Positions 16,519 through 25,011 of a stretch of 64,000 nucleotides of DNA are shown piece by piece. The position numbers were made by a program, and so were the translations under genes. The number at the start of each line of letters is the position of its first letter. The first letter of the stretch is position 1. Below the pieces are notes generated by a model. It made no database searches. It was not told where the DNA came from and saw only the letters and a program-made list of their open reading frames with translations. The stretch is from Halalkalibacter oceani. GTDB lineage: Bacteria; Bacillota; Bacilli; Bacillales; Bacillaceae_D. Where the stretch lies: assembly GCF_023715705.1 (NCBI RefSeq), contig NZ_JAMBOS010000001.1:62001-126000 (forward strand), in the 5' to 3' direction.

Positions 16519-16986
16519 ATGTCTCAGGTTGAATTGAAATTGCAAGAATTAGGGATTGAAATCCCTGAACCACAAAAGTTGAATTTACCATTTGTTCCAG
16601 CAAAACAAGTAGGAAATCTTATCTATACATCGGGGCAGGATTGTCGAGTGAATGGTGTACTGAAGTATGAAGGAAAGGTTGGTTCGGATCTGAGTGTTTC
16701 AGAAGGATATGATGCAGCCCGACAAACGATGATCAATTGCCTTGCTGTTTTGAAAAAACAAATCGGTGACTTAGATAGAGTGAAACAGGTCGTTAAGCTG
16801 CTCGGTTTTGTTAACTCGGCCGATGGTTTTGTTGAACAGCCGTATGTTATTAACGGTGCCTCGGAGTTGCTCGAAGAGGTCTTTGGTGAGAAGGGGAAGC
16901 ATGCACGATCGGCGATTTCAGCGAATGAGCTGCCTTTCAATACCCCGGTGGAAATTGAGATGATCGTGGAAGTAGAAGTTGATTAA
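16519..16986 (+). CDS. RidA-family enamine/imine deaminase, copy 1
   Basis: A 155-residue RidA/YjgF/YER057c protein. These trimers hydrolyse reactive 2-aminoacrylate-type enamines/imines released by PLP dehydratases. Family segments are IYTSGQDCRVNG, SEGYDAARQTMINCLAVL, LDRVKQVVKLLGFVN and KHARSAISANELPFNTPVEIE, containing the conserved Arg that binds the substrate carboxylate. Start ATG 16519 is spaced correctly from AAGGATG; ATG 16510 is too close. A near-identical copy follows at 17035. Location among PLP eliminating enzymes fits a detoxifying role in this pathway. Confidence 0.9.
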   Translation: MSQVELKLQELGIEIPEPQKLNLPFVPAKQVGNLIYTSGQDCRVNGVLKYEGKVGSDLSVSEGYDAARQTMINCLAVLKKQIGDLDRVKQVVKLLGFVNSADGFVEQPYVINGASELLEEVFGEKGKHARSAISANELPFNTPVEIEMIVEVEVD

Positions 16987-17034
16987 TAGAAGGTTTACGT
17001 GCTTCAAAATTTAACAACAAGGGTGAATAATAAT

Positions 17035-17511
17035 ATGTCAACTGTATATTCTGTCGAAAATAAATTGAAAGAAATGGGAATTGTATTGCCAGATGCGCCA
17101 AAACCGGCAGCTATCTATATCCCCTCCAAGCAAACTGGAAATCTGGTTTATACATCGGGTCAGGATTGCCGAGTAAACGGAGTGCTGAAGTATAAAGGAA
17201 AGGTTGGTTCTGACTTGACTGTTGAGGAAGGGTATGATGCAGCCCGGCAAACAATGATCAACTGTCTGGCCGTCCTTAAAGCGCAAATTGGTAATCTTGA
17301 CAGGGTAAAGCAGGTTGTTAAGCTGCTGGCTTTTGTCAATTCGGCAGATGGCTTTGTTGAACAGCCGTATGTCATAAATGGAGCCTCGGAACTACTGGAA
17401 GAAGTTTTCGGCGAGAAGGGGAAGCATGCACGATCGGCGATTTCAGCAAATGAACTTCCCTTTAATACACCGGTGGAAATTGAGATGATTGTAGAAGTAG
17501 ATTCAGAGTGA
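17035..17511 (+). CDS. RidA-family enamine/imine deaminase, copy 2 (tandem duplicate)
   Basis: A 158-residue paralogue of the preceding gene. From about residue 30 onward the two proteins are identical at nearly every position, including the stretch around NSADGFVEQPYVINGASE and KGKHARSAISANE. The N-terminal 25-30 residues differ markedly (NKLKEMGIVLPDAPKPAAIY here). This pattern indicates a recent tandem duplication or gene conversion of the core domain. ATG 17035 follows AAGGGTG. A GTG at 16999 is in frame but lacks a good site. Confidence 0.88.
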   Translation: MSTVYSVENKLKEMGIVLPDAPKPAAIYIPSKQTGNLVYTSGQDCRVNGVLKYKGKVGSDLTVEEGYDAARQTMINCLAVLKAQIGNLDRVKQVVKLLAFVNSADGFVEQPYVINGASELLEEVFGEKGKHARSAISANELPFNTPVEIEMIVEVDSE

Positions 17512-17530
17512 TAGGGGAAGTAGGGATAAT

Positions 17531-18616
17531 ATGAACATCACAACTCCGTATGTAAAAATTGATCTAAATCAGGTCGAGAAAAATATTAAAGATATGATAA
17601 ATGGGTTAAAGAGTTCAGGAATTGCTCACCGGCCGCACATAAAGCCGCATAAGTCGATTGATTTGGCTAAACTGCAAATTCAACTTGGGGCAAAGGGAAT
17701 TACTTGTGCGAAACTTTCAGAGGCAGAGGTTATGGCTGAGGCAGGGATTGATGATATTTTATTAGCATTTCCTGTTATCGGTAAGGAGAACCTGGAAAGA
17801 GTCATAAAGCTTGCCGGACGGGTTAAGCTGACATGTATTATTGATAGCTTAGTCGGTGCAGAAAGTTTATCAAAGGCTGGAGAAATGCTAGGCCAGAAAA
17901 TTAACGTTTTAATAGAGATTGATGGCGGCATCCACCGTGGTGGCGTACAACCGGGGGAAGCGGTATTGCAATTTGCGAACCAAATTAAAGCACTTCCGGG
18001 TTTAAAGATAAACGGCTTATTTACTTATATGGGGCAAATTTATGGCGAAACAACAAAAGAGGGCATGCAGAAAACAGCAGCAAGTGAAGCGGAGATATTG
18101 CAATCGGCAAAAAAACTGCTGGAAGAGCATGGCTTTCAGCTTTCGGTCTTATCTGGTGGCTCTACACCTTCCTCCATTCATCACGAGCAACTGAGCGGAA
18201 TTACCGAGTCAAGAGCAGGTAATTATATTTTTTACGATATGAACGCTGTTCATTTGGGGGTTATTCCAATAGAAAGATGCGCATTGAGGATTCGAAGTCA
18301 AGTTGTTAGTGTGCCTTTGCCTGGCTATGCCTCAATTGATGCCGGCTCGAAAACATTAACGTCAGACGGATCTTTAAAGGACGAAACCTTTGGTTATGTG
18401 GTTGGCCGGCCAGGTGTAAAAATTGTAAAGCTGAATGAGGAGCACGGGTTTTTGCGGTATGATCCGAATGAGGATGAGCTCGAAGTTGGTGATCAGATTG
18501 AGATTATCCCAAATCATAGCTGCGTCATCCTCAATCTTAACCACCGTATTTATGGATTCAGAGGGGAAGCATTAGAAAGAGAATTGACAGTAGAAGCGAG
18601 AGGAATGAACTATTGA
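17531..18616 (+). CDS. D-serine dehydratase / D-threonine aldolase-like PLP enzyme (fold type III)
   Basis: A 361-residue enzyme with an alanine-racemase-type barrel and a C-terminal D-serine-dehydratase-like domain. The PLP lysine is expected in the N-terminal segment RPHIKPHKS. The metal-binding pair is read as His-x-Cys in IIPNHSCVILN, the pattern of zinc-dependent D-serine dehydratase; manganese D-threonine aldolases are described with His-x-Asp. The likely reaction is therefore elimination or retro-aldol cleavage of a D-beta-hydroxy amino acid. It lies 19 bases after the RidA pair, consistent with enamine release. Confidence 0.85.
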   Translation: MNITTPYVKIDLNQVEKNIKDMINGLKSSGIAHRPHIKPHKSIDLAKLQIQLGAKGITCAKLSEAEVMAEAGIDDILLAFPVIGKENLERVIKLAGRVKLTCIIDSLVGAESLSKAGEMLGQKINVLIEIDGGIHRGGVQPGEAVLQFANQIKALPGLKINGLFTYMGQIYGETTKEGMQKTAASEAEILQSAKKLLEEHGFQLSVLSGGSTPSSIHHEQLSGITESRAGNYIFYDMNAVHLGVIPIERCALRIRSQVVSVPLPGYASIDAGSKTLTSDGSLKDETFGYVVGRPGVKIVKLNEEHGFLRYDPNEDELEVGDQIEIIPNHSCVILNLNHRIYGFRGEALERELTVEARGMNY

Positions 18617-18633
18617 TAGAGGAGGCTGACATT

Positions 18634-19830
18634 TTGAAAGAGCCTATAGCTGAGTATCCGGAGCTGGATCTGTTATTTCAGGAAGATGAATTGATCTTAA
18701 TTTTGCAAAAGCTCATCCAGCATAAAAGTGAAAACCCATTGCAGAACGAAGAGGGGATTGGCCTTTATATTAGAGATTTATTGGAGGAAAACAGCATTAA
18801 GACTGAGGTGTCCTGGGCGGTCGAAGGCAGGCCGAACATTTACGCGAGATTAAAGGGAAGTGAGCCCGGTCCCCGGATTATTTATAATGGTCATCTTGAT
18901 GTTGTTCCCGCGGGACCAGGTTGGTCCTTCGATCCTTTTCTCGGCGAAATAAAGGACGGAAAGCTGTATGGAAGAGGCGCAGCCGATATGAAATCGGGGC
19001 TAGCAGCGATGATCTATGCCGCTATTTTATTGCAAAGAGCAGGGAATCCATTTGCCGGAGAAATCCTTCTATTTTTTAATAGTGACGAGGAACGAACGAA
19101 TCTTGGGATGAAGAAGTTTCTTGAGGATCAAATCACAGCAGACTACGCTGTCATCAGTGAACCTACGAATCTTGATATTTGCATCGGTCACCGGGGGTGT
19201 GCCCGTTACAGGGTCAGAACCCGGGGAGAAGCAGGGCATACGAGTTTTGTACGTGAGCCTAATAATGGAATTTATAAGATGACCAAATTAATTGACGGAC
19301 TTGAAAAACTAAGCTTTGATATCAAAAAAAGAATCGATCCAGAGATGGGAGCTGCGTCCTTAACGGTATCGCAGATTCAAGGCGGGGTTGCCCCTAATAT
19401 CGTGCCGGATTTTTGTGAGATTGAGATTGACCGTCGAACGTTGCCGGGTGAACGAGAGGAAGAGGTGACAGCAGAAATTGTAAAGCAGCTTGATCAAATC
19501 TCGGCTTTACATTCTTTTCAATATGAGCTTGAATGCTATCTCTTCTTACCGGCAAGCTTTATTCCTAAATCTCATCCATTTGTCAAGGCGTCATTGAACA
19601 CGGCTGAGCGGATCAGAGACAAACAGAGCGAAATCAGAGTATTTGAAGCAACGTGTGAAGCTCCCTTTTTCTCTGTCGAAAAAGGAATTCCTACGGTTGT
19701 TGTAGGGCCAGGTGGATTGTCGCAGGCTCATGTCGTTGATGAGTATGTAGAAGTGAAAGAGGTCGTGGAAGCAGCCCGTTTTTTTCTGGGGCTTATTATC
19801 GAGCTGACAAAAGAAGGGTACAGCCAATGA
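18634..19830 (+). CDS. M20-family (ArgE/DapE-type) metallodeacylase
   Basis: A 398-residue two-zinc amidohydrolase. Metal ligands and the catalytic pair are visible: NGHLDVVPAG (His, Asp), GRGAADMKSGLAAM (bridging Asp), FFNSDEERTN (Glu base and Glu ligand) and SEPTNLD. The role is removal of an acyl group from an amino acid. TTG 18634 was preferred as start because GGAGG lies 8 bases upstream. An earlier in-frame TTG at 18613 overlaps the previous stop but lacks a spaced site. The next gene overlaps by ATGA. Context suggests it deacylates the imported compound. Confidence 0.85.
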   Translation: MKEPIAEYPELDLLFQEDELILILQKLIQHKSENPLQNEEGIGLYIRDLLEENSIKTEVSWAVEGRPNIYARLKGSEPGPRIIYNGHLDVVPAGPGWSFDPFLGEIKDGKLYGRGAADMKSGLAAMIYAAILLQRAGNPFAGEILLFFNSDEERTNLGMKKFLEDQITADYAVISEPTNLDICIGHRGCARYRVRTRGEAGHTSFVREPNNGIYKMTKLIDGLEKLSFDIKKRIDPEMGAASLTVSQIQGGVAPNIVPDFCEIEIDRRTLPGEREEEVTAEIVKQLDQISALHSFQYELECYLFLPASFIPKSHPFVKASLNTAERIRDKQSEIRVFEATCEAPFFSVEKGIPTVVVGPGGLSQAHVVDEYVEVKEVVEAARFFLGLIIELTKEGYSQ

Positions 19831-21047
19831 ATGAAATTGGATTGAAATGTGTCTCCTGTCAAAGTGAATGGCCGATAGAGCAGCATTATGAATGTCCTGC
19901 ATGTGGAGGTATTCTTGAAGTTTCCTATAAGGTGGAAGGAAGTGGTGGCAAGGAATTTAGCCCGTTTCTTCCTTTAGATAAGCAAGAGCTCATCAGTCTA
20001 GGAGAAGGGATGACTTCATTAATTCCATCACAACGGATTGCCAAGGAAATCGGCTTGGAGCATCTGTCTTTTAAATGTGAATTTATGAATCCGACCGGAT
20101 CGTTTAAAGATCGACCTGTTTCTATCGGAATAAGTATGGCGAAAAAGTTTGGTTATAAAAGAGTTATTGTAGCTTCAAGTGGAAATGGGGCAGGTTCGGT
20201 TTCTGCTTATGCTGCCCGCGCCGGCATGGAGGCGGTGATTCTAGTACCAGAATCAACACCGATCGAAAAGGTCAGGCAGGCTCAGTTTTATGGTGCCTCT
20301 GTTATAAAGGTTCCCGGTCCTTATAGCCATTGCTTTTCACTCGCGAAAGAAACAGGAGAAAAGCTGCAAATGTGTAACCTGACGACAACGTTTCTGAATC
20401 CTTATACGGTCGAAGGAGATAAAACAGTCGCCTATGAGCTGATTAATCAGCTTGAAGGAAAGGTACCTGACATTATTTTCATTCCAATTGGTGCCGGACC
20501 ATTACTAGCCGGTATATATAAAGGATATGAAGAGTACAATCAGTTTCAGTCAACGAATAGAATGCCAAGAATGGCAGGAATTCAAGCTGAAGGCTGCAAC
20601 CCGATTGCCAGAGCTTTTTTAGAAGAAAGAAATGAAGTTCAATCTGTTGCACATCCACATACTCTTGCAGGAGGGATTGGGGACGGATTAGATGGCTATG
20701 CCAAGGACGGCACTCATACGTTAACTTTGATCCGTCAATCAAAAGGCTTTTCTTTAGCAGTAACTGATGAGGAGATTCTCCAGGCGCAGAGCTGGCTTGC
20801 TCAGTATGAAGGGTTGTTTGTCGAGCCTTCAGCAGCGGCAGCTCTTGCTGGTCTAATCACCAGCGTAAAAGAAGGACGAATGAAAAAGACAGAACGGGCG
20901 GTGGTCGTATTAACAGGTCACGGCTTAAAGGATATGAGCTGCTTGAAAGCGAAAGAGCCCCCTGTTATAAGCACTGTAGATGAAGTGGCTACCTTTTTAA
21001 AGAAAAAGGAGGACAAAAAATGGCAGGACAGCGTATTGCCGAAGTAA
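19827..21047 (+). CDS. Threonine-synthase-like PLP enzyme with N-terminal zinc ribbon
   Basis: A 406-residue fold-type-II PLP enzyme. The N-terminus carries a CxxC...CxxC ribbon (CVSC, CPAC). The PLP lysine lies in NPTGSFKDRPVS, and the phosphate loop appears as IPIGAGPLLAG. It resembles threonine synthase and diaminopropionate ammonia-lyase-like enzymes. Its position in a catabolic operon without homoserine kinase argues against a biosynthetic threonine synthase. It starts by ATGA overlap with the deacylase gene and overlaps the next gene by 28 bases, so all three are tightly coupled. The reaction is most likely beta-elimination or replacement on a substituted amino acid. Confidence 0.78.
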   Translation: MNEIGLKCVSCQSEWPIEQHYECPACGGILEVSYKVEGSGGKEFSPFLPLDKQELISLGEGMTSLIPSQRIAKEIGLEHLSFKCEFMNPTGSFKDRPVSIGISMAKKFGYKRVIVASSGNGAGSVSAYAARAGMEAVILVPESTPIEKVRQAQFYGASVIKVPGPYSHCFSLAKETGEKLQMCNLTTTFLNPYTVEGDKTVAYELINQLEGKVPDIIFIPIGAGPLLAGIYKGYEEYNQFQSTNRMPRMAGIQAEGCNPIARAFLEERNEVQSVAHPHTLAGGIGDGLDGYAKDGTHTLTLIRQSKGFSLAVTDEEILQAQSWLAQYEGLFVEPSAAAALAGLITSVKEGRMKKTERAVVVLTGHGLKDMSCLKAKEPPVISTVDEVATFLKKKEDKKWQDSVLPK

Positions 21048-21997
21048 CGTTGCACGATATAGAATCAGCTCAAAAACGGTTGTATCGTGTGATTAAACCG
21101 ACACCTCTTTATGCAATGGTAGCGTTACAATCGAGCCTACAGCAAAACGTCCATATTAAAGCCGAAACATTACTACCGGTCGGCTCTTTTAAGCTGCGCG
21201 GTGCCTATAATAAAATTGCGACATTAACCCCAAAGGAAAAAGAGCACGGTGTCATAACAGCTTCTGCGGGGAATCATGCGCTCGGTGTCTCACTTGCCAG
21301 CAAATGGCTTCAAACAAAGGCTACGGTTGTCGTTCCGACTACGGCACCGTCCATGAAAAAAGAAAGCTGTAAAGCACTTGGGGCAAATGTCATAGAAGCC
21401 GGGACTGTTTATGACATGGCTTATTCCAAAGCAAGACAGATAGAAGCTAGTTCTGACAAAACGTACATTCATCCGGTTGCAGATGCAGATGTTATCGCAG
21501 GTCAGGGAACAATCGGCCTTGAAATTTTAGAGCAATTGCCGCAGGTCAAGCAAATTATCGTACCATTAGGTGGAGGGGGACTTGTTTCAGGGATTGCAAT
21601 TGCTGTCAAAAGTGTCGACCCGTCGGTTAAAGTAATTGCTGTTCAACCGGAAGGATCTGATGCATATTTTCGCAGCTACAAAGCAGGAAAATCAATCGAA
21701 CTTACAGAAGTTAATACACTAGCTGATGGGTTAGCCTTAAAAAAAATCGAGCCGTATTTGTTAAAGCTTATTGAGGAATGGGTCGATGATATTGTCCAAG
21801 TAAAAGAATCGACTATTCACGATGCGATAGAAATGATGCTGCTGCAAGGGAAGCTTGTTGTCGAAGGAGCAGGAGCTGTTGCCTTAGCGGCCGCAATTGA
21901 AGGGAAGATACCAGATCTTCAGGAAACCGTATTATTGGCGAGTGGTGGAAATATTGATCAAAAAAAATTGGCCGGTATTTTAACGAGACAGCAATAA
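21020..21997 (+). CDS. Threonine/serine dehydratase-like PLP enzyme (fold type II)
   Basis: A 325-residue single-domain enzyme without the regulatory ACT domain of IlvA, so of the catabolic TdcB/serine-racemase/EutB type. The PLP lysine lies in LPVGSFKLRGAYNK, the phosphate-binding loop is PLGGGGLVSG, and the Ser/Asn cofactor contact is ASGGNID. It eliminates water (or another beta leaving group) to give an aminoacrylate-type product, the substrate of RidA. AAAGGAGG precedes the ATG inside the upstream gene. 28 bases separate it from the following aminotransferase. Confidence 0.87.
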   Translation: MAGQRIAEVTLHDIESAQKRLYRVIKPTPLYAMVALQSSLQQNVHIKAETLLPVGSFKLRGAYNKIATLTPKEKEHGVITASAGNHALGVSLASKWLQTKATVVVPTTAPSMKKESCKALGANVIEAGTVYDMAYSKARQIEASSDKTYIHPVADADVIAGQGTIGLEILEQLPQVKQIIVPLGGGGLVSGIAIAVKSVDPSVKVIAVQPEGSDAYFRSYKAGKSIELTEVNTLADGLALKKIEPYLLKLIEEWVDDIVQVKESTIHDAIEMMLLQGKLVVEGAGAVALAAAIEGKIPDLQETVLLASGGNIDQKKLAGILTRQQ

Positions 21998-22025
21998 CAG
22001 CAATATAGACATCGGGAGGTAACTG

Positions 22026-23183
22026 ATGCATAACATATCACAGGTAGGATTGAACATTCCGCGCCACGGGGTAAGGGAAATTATGACAGCGGCATCAAAA
22101 ATAGAGGGAGCGATTCATCTTGAAATAGGGGAGCCGAATGTTACGACCCCGATACATATTCGTGAAGCCGCCAAAGCGGCGATGGACGCCGGCATGACTC
22201 ATTATACGGCCAATGCTGGATTTGATTCTCTGAGGGAGCAAATTTGTCAGCATTTGCTGCGTACTTATCAATGGCAGGTTGATCCGGAGCAAATCGTCGT
22301 TACGCCGGGAGCGGTGACGGCTTTAAACGCGACGATGCTGGCTCTAGTGAACAGAGGAGAAGAAGTGCTGATACCTGATCCGAGCTGGCCGAACTATGAA
22401 CAGATTGCGCTCGGGCAAGGAGCTGTCCCGATTCGCTATGAATTGGATCGGGCGAATGATTTTGCGCTTTCGTTGGAAGCATTGGAAGAAAAGGTGACAC
22501 AGAAGACAAAGCTTTTAATTATCAATTCACCGAGTAATCCTGCTGGTTCGATTATGACCGGGCAGGATATTCAGAATGTGCTCGAATTTGCGAGAAAGCA
22601 TGATTTATATGTCATTTCTGATGAAGTATATGATGGCATTCTTTTTGAAGGAGAGCATCTTACGGTGAAAAAGTTTGATCAAGACGACAGAGTGATCAGT
22701 ATATTCGGATTTTCAAAGAATTATGCGATGACGGGCTGGCGGGTCGGTTACGCCGTCGCGCCTCTGCCGATTGCGGAGGTGACGGCCAAGCTGCTGGAGC
22801 CGATGGTTTCCTGTGCGTCTTCTGTATCACAGAAGGCAGCTGAAGCGGCTTTGACCGGCTCGGATCAATTCCTTGCTGAAATGACTGAAATTTACCGTGA
22901 GCGGAAGGATCGCTTACTGGCCATCTTCCGACAGGCAAATGTCCCTGTCATTCCGCCAAAAGGCGCCTTTTATATGCTGATCGATTGTGCGGAGCTCGGC
23001 CTTGGGGCGGAAGAGGTTGCCTTGAAGCTGTTGGAGGAGGAGCAGGTAGCGGCGGCGCCAGGCACTACATTCGGTTCAACTACGGAGCGAATGCTGAGAA
23101 TTTCCTTTGCGACGGAGGATGGTGAACTTTATGAAGCTGCCCGGCGAATCGCCCGTTTTATCGAGCGGTATCGCGGCCTGTAG
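22026..23183 (+). CDS. Class I/II PLP aminotransferase
   Basis: A 385-residue fold-type-I aminotransferase. Visible motifs are NSPSNPAGS, the ISDEVYDGI aspartate loop, the PLP lysine in FGFSKNYAMTGWRVGYA and the carboxylate-binding Arg in MLRISFA. GGGAGGTAACTG precedes the ATG. It follows the dehydratase by 28 bases and probably shares its transcript. Its base composition is, however, clearly GC-rich (one 60-base line at 22741 has 42 G+C, against 20 in a line at 15841), like the surrounding chromosome. It may be the native neighbour to which the AT-rich block was joined. Amino donor and acceptor are unknown. Confidence 0.87.
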   Translation: MHNISQVGLNIPRHGVREIMTAASKIEGAIHLEIGEPNVTTPIHIREAAKAAMDAGMTHYTANAGFDSLREQICQHLLRTYQWQVDPEQIVVTPGAVTALNATMLALVNRGEEVLIPDPSWPNYEQIALGQGAVPIRYELDRANDFALSLEALEEKVTQKTKLLIINSPSNPAGSIMTGQDIQNVLEFARKHDLYVISDEVYDGILFEGEHLTVKKFDQDDRVISIFGFSKNYAMTGWRVGYAVAPLPIAEVTAKLLEPMVSCASSVSQKAAEAALTGSDQFLAEMTEIYRERKDRLLAIFRQANVPVIPPKGAFYMLIDCAELGLGAEEVALKLLEEEQVAAAPGTTFGSTTERMLRISFATEDGELYEAARRIARFIERYRGL

Positions 23184-23232
23184 AGGAAGGAAGAAGGGGG
23201 GAGCTTGTTTCCCTCCTTCCCCTCGTTTTGCT
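23183..23232 (+). terminator. Terminator after the aminotransferase
   Basis: Purine-rich GAGGAAGGAAGAAGGGGGG pairs with TTTCCCTCCTTCCCCTC, followed by GTTTTG. Pairing is imperfect. Confidence 0.55.
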
Positions 23233-23246
23233 GTTTTGATGATGTG

Positions 23247-23285
23247 ACTGAGACAAAACTTGTTTTGACTCGGCCTCGTCTTTTT
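23247..23285 (-). terminator. Hairpin in the convergent gap before gntR stop
   Basis: GAGACAAAAC-TT-GTTTTGACTC forms a stem followed by a T-run on the forward strand. It contains the TGAGACAAAACT motif that recurs (inverted) at 2976 and 63637. It can serve the convergent gene pair. Confidence 0.45.
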
Positions 23286-23896
23286 CACTGCTTTAGCAGA
23301 TGGAGGCAGAATTCAAGGTCAGCCTGCAGGTGGTCTTTCATCAGCTGTTCGGCCCGGTTCGCATCATGGGCGAGAATTGCCTGATAAATGTGTTCATGCT
23401 CGTCGATTAAAAACGGCCTTTTGTAGTAGACGACCGTCCGACGGAAAAGATAAATAATCGACTGCATCCGGTCAATCGTGTCAATCATCACTGGATTGTT
23501 GCTTGCCTGAATGATAATGTTGTGAAATTCTTCGTTTGCCTCCATAATTTCCTCGGTTTCCCCGTTTTTGGCGGTTTCAATGCAATGGTGCATCTGCCGC
23601 AGCGTAGCTTCGCTCATATAGGTAGCGGCACATCTCGTTGCATAGCCCTCCAACAAAATTCGTACCTGAAAAATATGACGCAGGTCGGTTTCACTTGGAT
23701 TGACGACCCGTTTCTCCTTAATTAATCCTTCTTGTTCGAGCTTGCGGATCGCTTCTCTTATCGGCGTCCGGCTGACACCCAGTCTTTCTGCCCACTTTTC
23801 CTCGGTTACTTTTTCTCCGCGCGGCAGCTCTCCATTTAAAATATAATCCCTTAAGCGCTCATAAGCGAGCTGATAAGCTGATGTTTGTTTTGCCAA
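23285..23896 (-). CDS. GntR-family transcriptional regulator, FCD subfamily
   Basis: A 203-residue regulator. The N-terminal winged helix (about 5-70) shows LAYERLRDYILNGELPRGEKV and GVSRTPIREAIRKLEQEGL. The C-terminal FCD ligand domain (about 80-200) has metal-ligand-type residues in EANEEFHNII and the DEHEHIYQAI stretch. It diverges from the dehydrogenase/kinase pair, which it probably represses via paired sites at 24033-24063. The TTG start at 23896 lies 32 bases from AGGAGGT; a GCCATC/GATGGC hairpin (23908-23923) between them would halve that distance. Confidence 0.85.
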   Translation of the reverse strand: MAKQTSAYQLAYERLRDYILNGELPRGEKVTEEKWAERLGVSRTPIREAIRKLEQEGLIKEKRVVNPSETDLRHIFQVRILLEGYATRCAATYMSEATLRQMHHCIETAKNGETEEIMEANEEFHNIIIQASNNPVMIDTIDRMQSIIYLFRRTVVYYKRPFLIDEHEHIYQAILAHDANRAEQLMKDHLQADLEFCLHLLKQ

Positions 23897-24032
23897 TGTG
23901 AATGACTGCCATCAGACGATGGCGGTCTACCTCCTTTTTTCAGCGGAAATGATGGTGTTCTATGCTTAGTATAAAGGTTCTCGGGTCTTTTTAGTAGAGG
24001 AACGGCAAAAAATGTAGACATAACATAAAAAA

Positions 24033-24063
24033 TTGTATGCAAAATTATTATTTTTGTGTACAA
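24033..24063. promoter_or_regulatory. Paired GntR/FCD-type operators
   Basis: TTGTATGCAA (24033-24042) and TTGTGTACAA (24054-24063) are two near-palindromes of TTGTATACAA type, the pattern bound by FCD-subfamily GntR proteins. They are spaced 21 bases start-to-start (two helical turns) between the regulator and its target. The second overlaps a possible -10 (TACAAT). Confidence 0.6.
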
Positions 24064-24105
24064 TAAAAGCGATTAATGAAAATCGGTTAAATGGGGTGGC
24101 ATTTG

Positions 24106-25011
24106 ATGAAAAACATCGGGTTTATCGGGTTAGGCATTATGGGGAAGCCAATGGCCCTTAACTTAATCAACAGGGGATATAAGCTGACTGTTTTTGATAT
24201 TAATGAAGAAGCGGTTCGTGAAGTCGCGCAAGCCGGAGCAGCAGCGGCTGAGTCACCAAAAGAGGTGGCGTCAAAAAGTGAGTTGACGTTCACGATGCTC
24301 CCTAACTCGGAGCACGTCAAAAGCGTTATATTTGATGAAAACGGTCTCATTGAAGGGCTGAAAGCTGGAAGCATTATCGTTGATATGAGTTCCATTTCGC
24401 CAGTCGTTTCGCAGGAAATTGCCCAACGCCTTGCCGCTCATCAAGTAGAGATGCTTGATGCGCCGGTCAGTGGCGGAGAACCGAAAGCGATTGACGGCAC
24501 CGTTTCGATCATGGTCGGTGGAAAAGAAGAGATCTTTGCCAAGGTGGAGCCTGTTTTGCAATGTATGGGGAAGGATATCACACTGGTTGGCGACCATGGT
24601 TCGGGAACGACAGCGAAGCTGGCGAATCAAATTATTGTCAATGTTAATATCGCTGCGATGGCTGAGGCACTGGCTCTGGCGACGAAAGCCGGAATCGATA
24701 TTGAAAAGATGTACGAGGCCATACGTGGCGGCTTAGCCGGCAGCGCGGTGCTTGACGCGAAAGTGCCGATGATTCTTGCGCGGGACTTTAAAGCAGGGGG
24801 AAGAATTGATATTAATGCGAAGGATTTACGCAATGTCCTGGCAACCGCAGAGTCGCTGGAGATGCCACTGCCTTTATCAGGCAAAGTGGCGGAGATGTTC
24901 GAGGAATTAATCGAGGACGGAAAGGCGACTTTGGATCATTGCGGGTTAGTTCAATATTATGAAAAGCATCATCAGATTGAAGTAGGTAAAGGCGGCGTTG
25001 CTCATGGCTAG
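24106..25011 (+). CDS. Beta-hydroxyacid dehydrogenase (LtnD/GarR-like)
   Basis: A 301-residue NAD(P)-dependent enzyme of the 3-hydroxyisobutyrate dehydrogenase family. It has the Rossmann motif GFIGLGIMGKPMA, the substrate loop DAPVSGGEPKAIDGT and the catalytic lysine in TTAKLANQI. Its pairing with a DUF1537 kinase and a GntR regulator matches the L-threonate/D-erythronate catabolic layout (LtnD-OtnK), where it oxidises the acid to a 2-oxo-tetronate. ATG 24106 has GGGGTGG upstream; ATG 24091 would place that site inside the gene. The stop overlaps the kinase start. Confidence 0.85.
   Translation: MKNIGFIGLGIMGKPMALNLINRGYKLTVFDINEEAVREVAQAGAAAAESPKEVASKSELTFTMLPNSEHVKSVIFDENGLIEGLKAGSIIVDMSSISPVVSQEIAQRLAAHQVEMLDAPVSGGEPKAIDGTVSIMVGGKEEIFAKVEPVLQCMGKDITLVGDHGSGTTAKLANQIIVNVNIAAMAEALALATKAGIDIEKMYEAIRGGLAGSAVLDAKVPMILARDFKAGGRIDINAKDLRNVLATAESLEMPLPLSGKVAEMFEELIEDGKATLDHCGLVQYYEKHHQIEVGKGGVAHG

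Noticed and set aside
13555-22000. Ectoine degradation or beta-hydroxyaspartate cycle as identity of the TRAP island
   Set aside because: The ectoine hydrolase (DoeA) and ornithine-cyclodeaminase-like EutC are absent, and so is the imine reductase of the bhc cycle. Shared families alone are not enough.
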